A DNA stretch of 64,000 nt from Eubacterium sp. AF36-5BH (GTDB taxonomy: Bacteria; Bacillota; Clostridia; Lachnospirales; Lachnospiraceae): assembly GCF_003460505.1 (NCBI RefSeq), contig NZ_QTVG01000002.1, positions 62,001-126,000 of the forward strand. The letters run 5' to 3'. The notes beneath the pieces are model-generated. The model ran no database searches. It saw only the letters and a list, made by a program, of their open reading frames with translations, and was not told the origin of the DNA. The position numbers were made by a program, and so were the translations under genes. How positions within the stretch are numbered: position 1 is the first letter of the stretch; each line of letters starts with the position of its first letter. Of the stretch, positions 34,819 to 43,062 are shown one piece after another.

Positions 34819-35563
34819 TAAATTGATGACTTTGAATTGATAATCTCGCACCACTTACATATCCACTAAAGAATAAGTAGCTTGACATATTAATAGTCTG
34901 TTTCTTATATCTTACATTCTTATCACCGTTAAGAGTTCTCTTTGCTGCTGTGATACAACTTTTATTTAAAGATTTGTTATCGTACAATGCTAATGATCTT
35001 TTTAATGAACCATTTCTAACAGGACCGAACTGATAAGGCTGATAAATAACACCATTTAATGAGTTTGGATAACTTTTAGATTTTACACGGTTCATAATAA
35101 CAATACCAACAGCCTTTTTTCCGGCGAAACATTCAGCACCGGCTTCGCTATAAATAATAGCAGACATTAATCTTAACTGTTTCTTTGTGTAATTATTTTT
35201 TACTTTAATATTAATAGTAGCGTATGTTTTCTGATTTGCATTTGAAATCAATGTAACTACAGAAGAACCTTTTTTAACACCTCTTATAACACCTGTTGCT
35301 GAAACAGTGGCAACTCTTGGGTTGCTTGATGTTATTGTGTAATTCTTCATTTTTTTTCTCTTTATCTTAAGTAATTTGTATGCTTTTACATTTTTGTTTA
35401 CTTTTACTGTTTGTGTGGCTGTTACTTGAGTAGTGGATGCTGTCTGCTGAACTATTGTCTGCTGTGTAGGTTCAGCCGCTTTAACAGTCATAGTGCTTAC
35501 TGCACATGATGTAAAAAGTAAAAGTGCTAAACTTAAAAATCTCTTTTTCAAAATAACCTCCAA
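34814..35563 (-). CDS. Secreted SleB/CwlJ-type cell-wall hydrolase with Big_2-like domain
   Basis: This 249-residue protein has a signal peptide (about 1-29), a Big_2-like domain (about 52-120, with YTITSSNPRVATVSATGVIRG), then a Hydrolase_2 domain (about 128-249). The domain starts RLMSAIIYSEAGAE, containing the catalytic Glu, with M-N-R-V-K-S-K-S-Y-P-N and Y-Q-F-G-P-V. The family cleaves peptidoglycan, in spore cortex or vegetative wall. The gene sits in reverse orientation between the Rrf2 regulator and iscS, an unusual interruption of that common neighbourhood. Confidence 0.9.
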   Translation of the reverse strand: MEVILKKRFLSLALLLFTSCAVSTMTVKAAEPTQQTIVQQTASTTQVTATQTVKVNKNVKAYKLLKIKRKKMKNYTITSSNPRVATVSATGVIRGVKKGSSVVTLISNANQKTYATINIKVKNNYTKKQLRLMSAIIYSEAGAECFAGKKAVGIVIMNRVKSKSYPNSLNGVIYQPYQFGPVRNGSLKRSLALYDNKSLNKSCITAAKRTLNGDKNVRYKKQTINMSSYLFFSGYVSGARLSIQSHQFK

Positions 35564-35922
35564 ATTTGTTACAAATTTATTACATTTGTCTCACGGATGT
35601 CAATTATGCCGTAAAATTTGTAATTTGTCAAGGTTATTCATGTAATAATAATGCCATATTCCAGTAATTTCCTAATAATTATTTACTTATTTTAGGAGGA
35701 TATTTGGGTATGCTCAAAGTAAACTTACCTTATACAAACCTATAATAAATATATAAACAAGGGTAGATTAGGTCATTTTTCACTATAATTTGTCACTAAG
35801 AATATTTTACAGAAAAATGTCAAAAATAAAGATTAAAAAAATCCTATTAACCTTATATATTACATTGGGAAAAGAATTGTAAAAAAATAAAAAATGTGTA
35901 GAATATATAGAGAAAAGGTTAT

Positions 35923-35945
35923 TCCTATAAGAAACAAAGGAAAAA
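35923..35945 (+). promoter_or_regulatory. Degenerate Rrf2-type operator upstream of iscS
   Basis: ATTCCTA, nine bases, then AAGGAAAA approximates the CCTA-N9-TAGG palindrome found on the iscS and cysK promoters, with one mismatch in the core. Confidence 0.35.
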
Positions 35946-35959
35946 GTTTTGAAAAGGTA

Positions 35960-35988
35960 TTTACAAATTTTGAATAAGGCTATATAAT
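35960..35988 (+). promoter_or_regulatory. iscS promoter
   Basis: TTTACA (35960-35965) and TATAAT (35983-35988) are 17 bases apart, about 40 bases before the iscS start. Confidence 0.85.
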
Positions 35989-36009
35989 TCCTAGTGAATT
36001 AATAGGAAT
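35987..36009 (+). promoter_or_regulatory. Rrf2-type operator at iscS
   Basis: The palindrome ATTCCTA-N9-TAGGAAT overlaps the end of the -10 box and the start site, the position expected for a repressor. The same core and spacing occurs at cysK (40230-40254 and 40281-40304). Confidence 0.65.
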
Positions 36010-36028
36010 TAATAAGGAGGAAAGTATT

Positions 36029-37210
36029 ATGTATATATACGCAGATAATGCAGCAACAACTAAAATTAGTAAATCAGCACTTGATGCGATGATTAAAACA
36101 AATGAAGAAGCTTACGGAAATCCATCCAGCTTACATAGCGTTGGACAGAAGGCTAAGGAAGTTTTGGAACAGGCGAGAGTTGATATAGCTAAGTGCATTG
36201 GTGCGGACTTTAAAGAAATATATTTCACATCAGGCGGAAGCGAAGCTGACAATCAGGCAATTATTTCAGCTGCTAAACTTGGTGCATTAAGAAATAAGAA
36301 ACATATTATTTCTACAAAAATTGAACATCATGGAGTTCTTCATACTTTAAATAAATTAGAAAAAGAAGGATTTGAAATTACGTTATTAGATGTGCCTGAA
36401 AACGGTGTTGTTAATGTAGAAGATGTTGAAAATGCAATTAGAGAAGATACAGCATTGGTTACAATTATGTTTGCCAACAATGAAATCGGAACATTACAGC
36501 CAATTAAGGAAATCGGTGCAGTTTGTAAGAAACATAGTGTTGTTTTCCATACAGATGCAGTTCAGGCAGCAGGTCATGTTAAGATTGATGTAAATGAATT
36601 AAACATAGACATGCTCTCAATTTCAGGTCACAAATTCCATGGACCAAAGGGTGTAGGTGTTTTATTTGCGAGAAAAACTGTTCCACTTACTAATGTAATA
36701 GAAGGTGGCGCTCAGGAAAGAGGTAAGCGAGCTGGTACAGAAAATCTTCCGGGAATCGTAGGAATGGCAGTAGCTTTACAGGAAGCTTGTGCTAATATGG
36801 AAGAAAATGCAAAGAAGGAAACAGCTTTAAGAGACAGATTGATCAAAGGTTTATCAGAAATTGAATATTCAATGTTAAATGGTGATCATGAGAAGAGACT
36901 TCCAGGTAATGTAAATTACATTTTTGAAGGTATTGAAGGTGAATCTCTTCTATTATTATTAGATGCAAGAGGTATTGCAGCTTCATCAGGTTCTGCATGT
37001 ACATCAGGCTCACTTGATCCAAGCCATGTATTACTTGCAATTGGAAGACCTCATGAGATTGCTCATGGTTCACTTAGACTTACAATTACTGCTGAAAATA
37101 CAGAAGAAGAAATCGACTACATTGTTGAAAAAACAAAAGAAGTAGTTGCTTACTTAAGAAGTATTTCACCGGTATGGTCAAGAATGATGGAAGAAAAGAA
37201 CAACAAATAA
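36029..37210 (+). CDS. iscS: Cysteine desulfurase (NifS/IscS type)
   Basis: This 393-residue PLP enzyme takes sulfur from cysteine, releasing alanine, for Fe-S clusters and tRNA thiolation. The PLP Lys is in S-G-H-K-F-H-G-P-K-G (near residue 201). The persulfide Cys is in S-S-G-S-A-C-T-S-G-S (near 322). GGAGG precedes the ATG. It is followed by the scaffold gene nifU; mnmA and nadA, both needing its sulfur or clusters, lie just beyond. Expression is probably controlled at the palindrome overlapping its promoter. Confidence 0.97.
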   Translation: MYIYADNAATTKISKSALDAMIKTNEEAYGNPSSLHSVGQKAKEVLEQARVDIAKCIGADFKEIYFTSGGSEADNQAIISAAKLGALRNKKHIISTKIEHHGVLHTLNKLEKEGFEITLLDVPENGVVNVEDVENAIREDTALVTIMFANNEIGTLQPIKEIGAVCKKHSVVFHTDAVQAAGHVKIDVNELNIDMLSISGHKFHGPKGVGVLFARKTVPLTNVIEGGAQERGKRAGTENLPGIVGMAVALQEACANMEENAKKETALRDRLIKGLSEIEYSMLNGDHEKRLPGNVNYIFEGIEGESLLLLLDARGIAASSGSACTSGSLDPSHVLLAIGRPHEIAHGSLRLTITAENTEEEIDYIVEKTKEVVAYLRSISPVWSRMMEEKNNK

Positions 37211-37272
37211 AGTACATTAATATATATTGTGATTAGATGCAAAAGCAATTTTGTATTGAAAGGAGATTTAAT

Positions 37273-37659
37273 ATGTTATATAGTGAGAAAGTAATGGATC
37301 ATTTCATGAATCCTAGAAATGTAGGAACAATCGACGACGCAGACGGTGTTGGAGAAGTAGGAAACGCTAAATGTGGCGATATAATGAAAATATTTATAAA
37401 AGTAGATAATGATATTATTTCAGATGTAAAATTTCAGACATTTGGATGTGGTTCAGCTATTGCAAGTAGCTCAATGGCAACAGAATTAATTAAGGGAAAA
37501 CCATTAAGTCAGGCACTTGAGCTTACAAACAAGGCTGTGGCTGAAGCATTAGATGGTTTGCCAGCACACAAACTTCACTGTTCAGTATTAGCTGAAGAAG
37601 CTATTAAGGCAGCTATTGAAGATTATCAGAAGAAAAAAGAAGCTGGAGAAGTAAAATAA
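37273..37659 (+). CDS. nifU: NifU-like Fe-S cluster scaffold
   Basis: The scaffold has 128 residues from the ATG at 37273, with GAAAGGAG upstream; an in-frame ATG at 37237 lacks a site. It begins MLYSEKVMDHFMNPRNVG. Three conserved cysteines that hold the nascent cluster are in N-A-K-C-G-D, F-G-C-G-S-A and L-H-C-S, with the key Asp after the first. It receives sulfur from IscS and passes [2Fe-2S] or [4Fe-4S] units to apo-proteins such as NadA or GltBD. It lacks the C-terminal NifU domain. Confidence 0.96.
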   Translation: MLYSEKVMDHFMNPRNVGTIDDADGVGEVGNAKCGDIMKIFIKVDNDIISDVKFQTFGCGSAIASSSMATELIKGKPLSQALELTNKAVAEALDGLPAHKLHCSVLAEEAIKAAIEDYQKKKEAGEVK

Positions 37660-37696
37660 TTTTATTAATTCTCTTGCATTCTAGGTTGTTGTGTGA

Positions 37697-37825
37697 TTAA
37701 ATAAAGAGTCGATTGTCAAGACAGAGGCTGGCATAATTTATACGGTTGATACGCATTTATGCCTGACACCCATTGGGTGTGATGTGCAGGATGCCACTGG
37801 CTATGTTTTGGCGTATGAAGATTGA
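37697..37825 (+). pseudogene. Gene remnant of unknown family between nifU and nadA
   Basis: Following an in-frame TGA, 42 codons read ESIVKTEAGIIYTVDTHLCL then TPIGCDVQDATGYVLAYED and a stop. The sequence is convincingly protein-like but has no start codon or ribosome site. An ACACCC/GGGTGT hairpin within it is probably incidental. It looks like the 3' end of a lost gene. Confidence 0.4.
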
Positions 37826-37884
37826 CTGATTTTACAAGCTTATAATTCATAAGATTAAAAACAAAAAAGGATTGGAAGAGAAAA

Positions 37885-38799
37885 GTGAGTATTAAAGAAA
37901 TTCAAGATGAAATTATTAAGTTAAAAAAAGAAAAAGATATTTGTATATTAGCCCATTGTTATCAGAATCCTGAAATTTTGGAAGTGGCAGATTTTACAGG
38001 TGACAGTTTTGGACTTTCTGTTGAAGCGGCAAAAACTGATGCAAAAACAGTTATTATGTGTGGCGTTAGATTCATGGCTGAAACAGTTAAGATTTTATCA
38101 CCTGATAAGAAAGTTATTTTGTCAAATGCTGATGCAGGTTGCCCAATGGCAGAAATGATGGACAAGGACTTAATCGAACAGGTTAAGAAAAGTTATCCGG
38201 ATTACACAGTTGTAGCTTACATTAATACAACAAGTGAGTTGAAGACAATATGCGATGTTTGCGTAACATCATCTTCAGCAGTTACAATTTGTAATAAGAT
38301 TGAAAATGACAAGATTTTATTTATACCGGATTGTAATTTAGGTGATTGGGTTTCACAGCAGATTCCTGATAAAGAATTCAAGTTACTTTCAGGTGGTTGT
38401 CCAACTCATGCAAGAATGAGTAAGGAAGATGTGAAGAAGGCAAAAGAAAAATGGCCTAACGCACAGTTGTTAGTTCATCCTGAGTGTAAACCTGAAATTG
38501 TTGAACTTGCTGATTATGTTGGCTCAACAACAGGAATTATGAATTATGCAAGAAAAAGTGATCATAAGGAATTTATTATTGGTACAGAGAATTCTATCGT
38601 AACTCATTTACAGATGGAATGTACAGATAAGATTTTCCATCCATTGTCAAAAGATTGTGTATGCCACAATATGAAGGCAACAACTTTAACAGATGTTTTA
38701 AACTGTTGTAAGGGTATTAGTGGTGATGTAATTGAAATGGATGAAGATACAAGAATTAAAGCGAAGAAATGTATCGACAAAATGATTGAAATGGGATAA
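37885..38799 (+). CDS. nadA: Quinolinate synthase A
   Basis: This 304-residue enzyme condenses iminoaspartate with dihydroxyacetone phosphate to quinolinate for NAD synthesis, using a [4Fe-4S] cluster. The start is GTG 37885 with GGAAGAG upstream. Candidate cluster cysteines are in V-I-M-C-G-V-R-F-M-A-E (near residue 84), S-S-A-V-T-I-C-N / G-G-C-P-T-H (near 170) and D-C-V-C-H-N-M (near 258). nadB and nadC, its usual partners, are not adjacent. Placement after iscS-nifU fits its cluster need. A hairpin follows the gene. Confidence 0.96.
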   Translation: MSIKEIQDEIIKLKKEKDICILAHCYQNPEILEVADFTGDSFGLSVEAAKTDAKTVIMCGVRFMAETVKILSPDKKVILSNADAGCPMAEMMDKDLIEQVKKSYPDYTVVAYINTTSELKTICDVCVTSSSAVTICNKIENDKILFIPDCNLGDWVSQQIPDKEFKLLSGGCPTHARMSKEDVKKAKEKWPNAQLLVHPECKPEIVELADYVGSTTGIMNYARKSDHKEFIIGTENSIVTHLQMECTDKIFHPLSKDCVCHNMKATTLTDVLNCCKGISGDVIEMDEDTRIKAKKCIDKMIEMG

Positions 38800-38825
38800 A
38801 TTAAAATTAAATTAAAATAATGAGT

Positions 38826-38860
38826 ATAAGGCTGAAATGTATTTTCAGCCTTATGTTATT
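38826..38860 (+). terminator. Probable terminator after nadA
   Basis: A 12-bp stem (38826-38837 with 38843-38854) and 5-base loop lie 27 bases after the stop; the T tail is weak. Confidence 0.6.
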
Positions 38861-38893
38861 ATCAAAATCCTATAGAAAATTTAGGAGGAAAAT

Positions 38894-39982
38894 ATGAAAG
38901 CATTAATAGCTATGAGTGGCGGTGTTGACAGCAGCGTTGCAGCAGTTTTTATGAAAGAAAAAGGATATGATCCAATAGGCGTTACAATGAAGCTTTACGA
39001 CAACGAGGATATTAATATTTCTAATGAAAAAACATGTTGTTCATTAAGTGATATTGAAGATGCAAGAAGTATTGCTTTTCAAGAAGGATTTCCATATTAT
39101 GTTTTCAATTTCAAGGCACAGTTTAGAGAAAAGGTAATGGACAAGTTTGTTAATTGTTATAAATGCGGTATGACACCTAATCCATGTATTGACTGTAACA
39201 GATATTTGAAATTTGACGAGTTAGACAGAAGAGCCAAAGAGTTAGGCTGTGATGTTATCGTAACAGGTCATTATGCAAGGATCAGATTTAACGAAGAGAC
39301 AGGCAAGTACGAACTTCTTAAAGGTATAGATGACTCAAAAGACCAAAGTTATGTTCTTTATTATATGACTCAGGAAGAATTAAGCAGAACAATGTTTCCT
39401 TTAGGGGAATATACAAAAGACGAAATCAGAAAGATTGCAGAAGAGCATAAACTAATTAACGCCAACAAACACGATAGTCAGGATATTTGTTTTATTCCTG
39501 ACGGTAATCACATGAAGTTTATAGAAGAATATACTCATGAAAAAGTTGGCAGAGGTAATTTCCTTGATATTAATGGAAAAGTAATTGGCCATCACAATGG
39601 TTATTACAGATATACAGTAGGTCAGAGAAAAGGAATTAATGTTAATCGTGATGGAAAACATTATGTATTAGAAATCAGACCGGAAACAAATGAAGTTGTA
39701 GTTGGTAGAAATAAAGACTTGTTTGCTAATCAGTTAATCGCATCTGATTTTAACTGGATTTCAGGTGAAACTCCAACAGAGCCTATAAGAATCAGTGGTC
39801 GAACAAGATACCATCAGCCATTAACAGAAGGAACAGCAGAAGTTTTAGAAAATGGTGACGTAAAAGTTACATTTGATGAACCAATCAGAGCCATTACAAA
39901 AGGCCAGTCAGTTGTTTTATATAACGGCGATGTTGTTTTAGGTGGCGGTGCCATAGTGAAATCAATGAACAGCCAGGTATAA
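38894..39982 (+). CDS. mnmA: tRNA 2-thiouridylase MnmA
   Basis: This 362-residue enzyme adds sulfur to the wobble uridine of tRNA-Lys, -Glu and -Gln, using persulfide from a cysteine desulfurase. The ATP loop S-G-G-V-D-S-S-V is at residues 8-15. Catalytic cysteines lie in G-M-T-P-N-P-C-I-D-C-N (near 100) and H-D-S-Q-D-I-C-F-I-P (near 196). A C-terminal OB-like domain ends the protein. GGAGG precedes the ATG. It belongs with the iscS-nifU sulfur-transfer genes upstream. Confidence 0.97.
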   Translation: MKALIAMSGGVDSSVAAVFMKEKGYDPIGVTMKLYDNEDINISNEKTCCSLSDIEDARSIAFQEGFPYYVFNFKAQFREKVMDKFVNCYKCGMTPNPCIDCNRYLKFDELDRRAKELGCDVIVTGHYARIRFNEETGKYELLKGIDDSKDQSYVLYYMTQEELSRTMFPLGEYTKDEIRKIAEEHKLINANKHDSQDICFIPDGNHMKFIEEYTHEKVGRGNFLDINGKVIGHHNGYYRYTVGQRKGINVNRDGKHYVLEIRPETNEVVVGRNKDLFANQLIASDFNWISGETPTEPIRISGRTRYHQPLTEGTAEVLENGDVKVTFDEPIRAITKGQSVVLYNGDVVLGGGAIVKSMNSQV

Positions 39983-40005
39983 ATTTATCAATTAAGATTA
40001 GGGCT

Positions 40006-40132
40006 AACACCAAAAATATAATATGTGAACAAAAAAGCAATTTCTATTTAAACTATTTTTTACAAAAACATAAAGTTTAGTAAGAAGAACAGTTTTAAGT
40101 AGAAGTTGCTTTTTTACAAAATAATTGGTGTT
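40006..40132 (+). repeat. Nested inverted repeats after mnmA (probable terminator structure)
   Basis: An inner 16-base arm pair (40031-40046 with 40100-40115) ends in TTTTTT. An outer 8-base pair (40006-40013 with 40125-40132) encloses it. Together they make a long foldback between mnmA and the cysK promoter, probably ending mnmA transcription. Confidence 0.6.
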
Positions 40133-40229
40133 TTAACATAGGATTCAATATAGTAAAATAGAAAATATAAAAAACATCTTAAAACATACTAAATATATAT
40201 ACAATAAATATTTTTTTAAAAAAGTTAAT

Positions 40230-40254
40230 ATTTCCTATTGACATTGTAGGAAAT
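40230..40254 (+). promoter_or_regulatory. Rrf2-type operator 1 at cysK
   Basis: The palindrome ATTTCCTA-N9-TAGGAAAT covers the -35 box of the cysK promoter, with the same core and spacing as at iscS. Confidence 0.7.
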
Positions 40255-40266
40255 AAGTTGTATCAT
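40238..40266 (+). promoter_or_regulatory. cysK promoter
   Basis: TTGACA (40238-40243) and TATCAT (40261-40266) are 17 bases apart. The transcript leader runs almost 300 bases before cysK. Confidence 0.85.
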
Positions 40267-40280
40267 TCCTATTGTAAACA

Positions 40281-40304
40281 AAACCTACTAAACATATAGG
40301 AAAT
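40281..40304 (+). promoter_or_regulatory. Rrf2-type operator 2 at cysK
   Basis: AAACCTA-N9-TAGGAAA follows the start site, repeating the CCTA-N9-TAGG core. Two operators around one promoter suggest cooperative repression. Confidence 0.6.
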
Positions 40305-40345
40305 AAAACATTTCTTATAACAAGGAATTAAAAAGGAGTAAGGTA

Positions 40346-40444
40346 ATGAACAAGACAAAGACAGCGTATAATTACAAAATGAGAAAAACATACTGTTGTG
40401 TCAGAAGTTACATAGGAAATGCAAAGGCACGAATGTGCAGTTAA
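40346..40444 (+). CDS. Cysteine-containing leader peptide upstream of cysK
   Basis: This 32-codon ORF begins at ATG 40346 behind AGGAGTAAGG. It encodes MNKTKTAYNYKMRKTYCCVR then SYIGNAKARMCS, with a Cys-Cys pair at positions 17-18 and a third Cys at 31, beside Arg/Lys and Tyr residues. It lies within the cysK transcript, after both palindromes. Consecutive codons for the pathway's end product are the mark of attenuation leaders. No clear terminator follows, so control could act by ribosome stalling on RNA folding or stability. A small secreted or structural peptide is an alternative. Confidence 0.6.
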   Translation: MNKTKTAYNYKMRKTYCCVRSYIGNAKARMCS

Positions 40445-40566
40445 TATATAATAAGAAGTAATGATTTGAGATTACCGATGAGCCAATTAAATGTAAGCCA
40501 AAAGAAAGCTAAAGGAGATATCAAATTATTGAATTAAAGTTTTATAAAAAAATGGAGGAAACAAAA

Positions 40567-41499
40567 ATGGCAAAAGTTTACGAAAGTGCATCAGAGTTAG
40601 TTGGTAAGACACCACTACTTAAATTAAATAAATATCAGAAAAGCGTAGGAGTTAAGGACGCAAGCATTTTAGCAAAGCTTGAATATTTAAATCCTGCAGG
40701 AAGTGTTAAGGACAGAGTTGCTCTTCAGATGATTGAAGATTTAGAAGAGAGCGGACAGATTAAACCAGGAGCAACTTTAATTGAGCCAACATCAGGAAAC
40801 ACAGGTATTGGTATTGCAGCAGTTGCCGCATCAAAGGGATACAAAGTAGTAATTACAATTCCTGAAACAATGAGTATTGAAAGAAGAAACATTATTAAAG
40901 CATACGGTGCTGAAATTGTTTTAACAGACGGAACAAAGGGAATGAAGGGCGCAATTGCTAAGGCTGAAGAGTTAAAGGAAGCAACTCCTGGTTCAGTAAT
41001 TCTTGGACAGTTTGTAAATCCTTCAAATTCTAAGGTTCATAGATTAACAACAGGACCTGAAATTTGGGAAGACACAGATGGGAAGGTTGACATTTTTGTT
41101 GCAGGCGTTGGTACAGGTGGTACTGTTACAGGTGTAGGTGAATATTTGAAATCAAAGAACCCTAACGTAAAAATTGTTGCAGTAGAACCAAAAGACAGTC
41201 CTGTTCTTTCAGAAGGCAAAGCTGGAGCACACAAGATTCAGGGTATTGGTGCAGGATTTGTTCCTGATGTACTTAATACAGAAATCTATGATGAAATTAT
41301 TCCTGTATCAAATGAAGATTCTTTTGAAACAGGTAAGGCAATTGCGAAAACAGAAGGTGTTTTAGTTGGTATTTCATCAGGTGCAGCATTATTTGCAGCA
41401 AAGGAACTTGCAAAGAGACCTGAAAACAAAGGAAAAACTATTGTAGCATTATTTCCTGACTCAGGAGACAGATACTACAGCACAGCTTTATTCCAGTAG
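40567..41499 (+). CDS. cysK: Cysteine synthase A (O-acetylserine sulfhydrylase)
   Basis: This 310-residue PLP enzyme makes cysteine from O-acetylserine and sulfide. The start is ATG 40567 after GGAGG; an upstream in-frame ATG is in the ribosome site. The PLP Lys is in P-A-G-S-V-K-D-R-V-A (near residue 41). The T-S-G-N-T-G-I-G loop (near 70) binds substrate, and G-T-G-G-T-V-T-G (near 177) binds the PLP phosphate. Its long leader holds two palindromic operators and a Cys-rich ORF. metY follows after about 200 bases. Confidence 0.97.
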   Translation: MAKVYESASELVGKTPLLKLNKYQKSVGVKDASILAKLEYLNPAGSVKDRVALQMIEDLEESGQIKPGATLIEPTSGNTGIGIAAVAASKGYKVVITIPETMSIERRNIIKAYGAEIVLTDGTKGMKGAIAKAEELKEATPGSVILGQFVNPSNSKVHRLTTGPEIWEDTDGKVDIFVAGVGTGGTVTGVGEYLKSKNPNVKIVAVEPKDSPVLSEGKAGAHKIQGIGAGFVPDVLNTEIYDEIIPVSNEDSFETGKAIAKTEGVLVGISSGAALFAAKELAKRPENKGKTIVALFPDSGDRYYSTALFQ

Positions 41500-41697
41500 A
41501 AATTAAATAGAAATATAAAAAAATAAACCAAAGATAGAATAACAAAAGAAAACATGGCTTTATAATGACAGTAAATGTAAAGCTAGATAAAAGCACTGAT
41601 TTTAGCAAAAATATATTGCAAAATAAAGAACAAAATACAATTGAATAAGAAATTATATTAAGTATAGTAAACAAGAAAAACAGATAGGAGATTTTAA

Positions 41698-42987
41698 ATG
41701 AGCGAAAGAAATTATAGATTTGAAACATTACAGTTACACGTAGGACAGGAACAGCCGGATCCGGCAACAGATTCAAGAGCAGTACCAATTTACCAGACAA
41801 CATCTTATGTATTTAAGAACTCAGCACATGCAGCAGCAAGATTTGGATTAGCTGATGCAGGTAACATTTATGGTAGATTAACAAATTCAACACAGGGTGT
41901 ATTCGAAGACAGAATCGCAAAACTTGAAGGTGGTGTAGCGGGTCTTGCAGTTGCATCAGGTGCAGCAGCAATTTCATACACAATTCAGGCTTTAGCAGGA
42001 GCAGGCGAACATATTGTTGCCCAGAAGACAATTTATGGTGGTACATCAAACCTTTTAGCACATACATTACCAAACTACGGTATCACAGCTACATTTGTAG
42101 ATGCTCATAACTTAGAAGAAGTTGAAGGAGCAATTCAGGGAAATACAAAGGCTATCTACCTTGAAACATTAGGAAACCCTAACAGTGATATTCCTGATCT
42201 TGATGCAATCGCTGAAATTGCACATAAGCATGGACTTCCTGTAGTAGTTGATAACACATTTGGTACACCATACCTTATTCGACCAATCGAACATGGAGTA
42301 GACATTGTTGTTCATTCAGCAACTAAGTTCATCGGTGGCCATGGAACATCACTTGGTGGTGTAATCGTTGACGGTGGTACATTTGATTGGGCTGCAAGCG
42401 GAAGATATCCTGGAATTTCAGAACCAAACCCAAGTTACCATGGCGTAAGATTTACAGAAGCAGCAGGTCCTGCAGCTTTTGCAACATACATTAGAGCAAT
42501 TTTACTTAGAGATACAGGTGCAACAATTTCACCATTTAATGCTTTCTTATTACTTCAGGGTACAGAAACATTATCTCTTAGAATTGAAAGACATAACGAA
42601 AATACTAAAAAGGTTGTTGAATATTTATCAAATCATCCATTAGTTGAAAAAGTAAATCATCCATCATTACCAGATCACCCAGATCATGGGTTATATGAAA
42701 AATATTTCCCAAATGGTGGGGCAAGTATCTTTACTTTCGATATCAAGGGTGGTCAGGAAGAAGCTCATAAGTTTATTGATAATCTTCAGTTATTCTCATT
42801 ACTTGCTAACGTTGCAGATGTTAAGTCATTAGTAATTCATCCTGCAACAACAACACATAGCCAGTGCACAGCTGAAGAATTAGCAGAACAGAACATTAAT
42901 CCAAACACAATCAGATTATCAATTGGTACAGAAAACATTGATGATATTATTGAAGACTTAGATGAAGCATTTAGGGCACTTCAGTAA
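41698..42987 (+). CDS. metY: O-acetylhomoserine sulfhydrylase (MetY-type)
   Basis: This 429-residue PLP enzyme of the Cys/Met metabolism family makes homocysteine from O-acetylhomoserine and sulfide, and may also act on O-acetylserine. It opens YRFETLQLHVGQEQPDPAT, as MetY proteins do. The PLP Lys is in H-S-A-T-K-F-I-G-G-H-G (near residue 212). The end N-P-N-T-I-R-L-S-I-G-T-E is typical. AGGAG precedes the ATG. It follows cysK, joining both sulfide-fixing branches. No SAM riboswitch core is visible in the preceding gap. A terminator follows. Confidence 0.95.
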   Translation: MSERNYRFETLQLHVGQEQPDPATDSRAVPIYQTTSYVFKNSAHAAARFGLADAGNIYGRLTNSTQGVFEDRIAKLEGGVAGLAVASGAAAISYTIQALAGAGEHIVAQKTIYGGTSNLLAHTLPNYGITATFVDAHNLEEVEGAIQGNTKAIYLETLGNPNSDIPDLDAIAEIAHKHGLPVVVDNTFGTPYLIRPIEHGVDIVVHSATKFIGGHGTSLGGVIVDGGTFDWAASGRYPGISEPNPSYHGVRFTEAAGPAAFATYIRAILLRDTGATISPFNAFLLLQGTETLSLRIERHNENTKKVVEYLSNHPLVEKVNHPSLPDHPDHGLYEKYFPNGGASIFTFDIKGGQEEAHKFIDNLQLFSLLANVADVKSLVIHPATTTHSQCTAEELAEQNINPNTIRLSIGTENIDDIIEDLDEAFRALQ

Positions 42988-43016
42988 TTAACATAACAAT
43001 TGATTGAAAAATATAT

Positions 43017-43062
43017 AGGCAGGCATAGACGGGAAACTGTTTATGTCTGCCTTGATTTTTTT
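43017..43062 (+). terminator. metY terminator
   Basis: A 14-bp stem with G-U pairs (43017-43030 with 43039-43052) is followed by TTTTTTT. Confidence 0.85.

Noticed and set aside
37729-37810. Possible NAD-type riboswitch before nadA
   Set aside because: The hairpin-rich stretch is better explained as a headless coding frame. The hairpins lie within codons and no terminator or anti-ribosome-site stem is present.
41500-41697. Possible SAM riboswitch or T-box before metY
   Set aside because: The gap is AT-rich without the conserved cores or a terminator hairpin.
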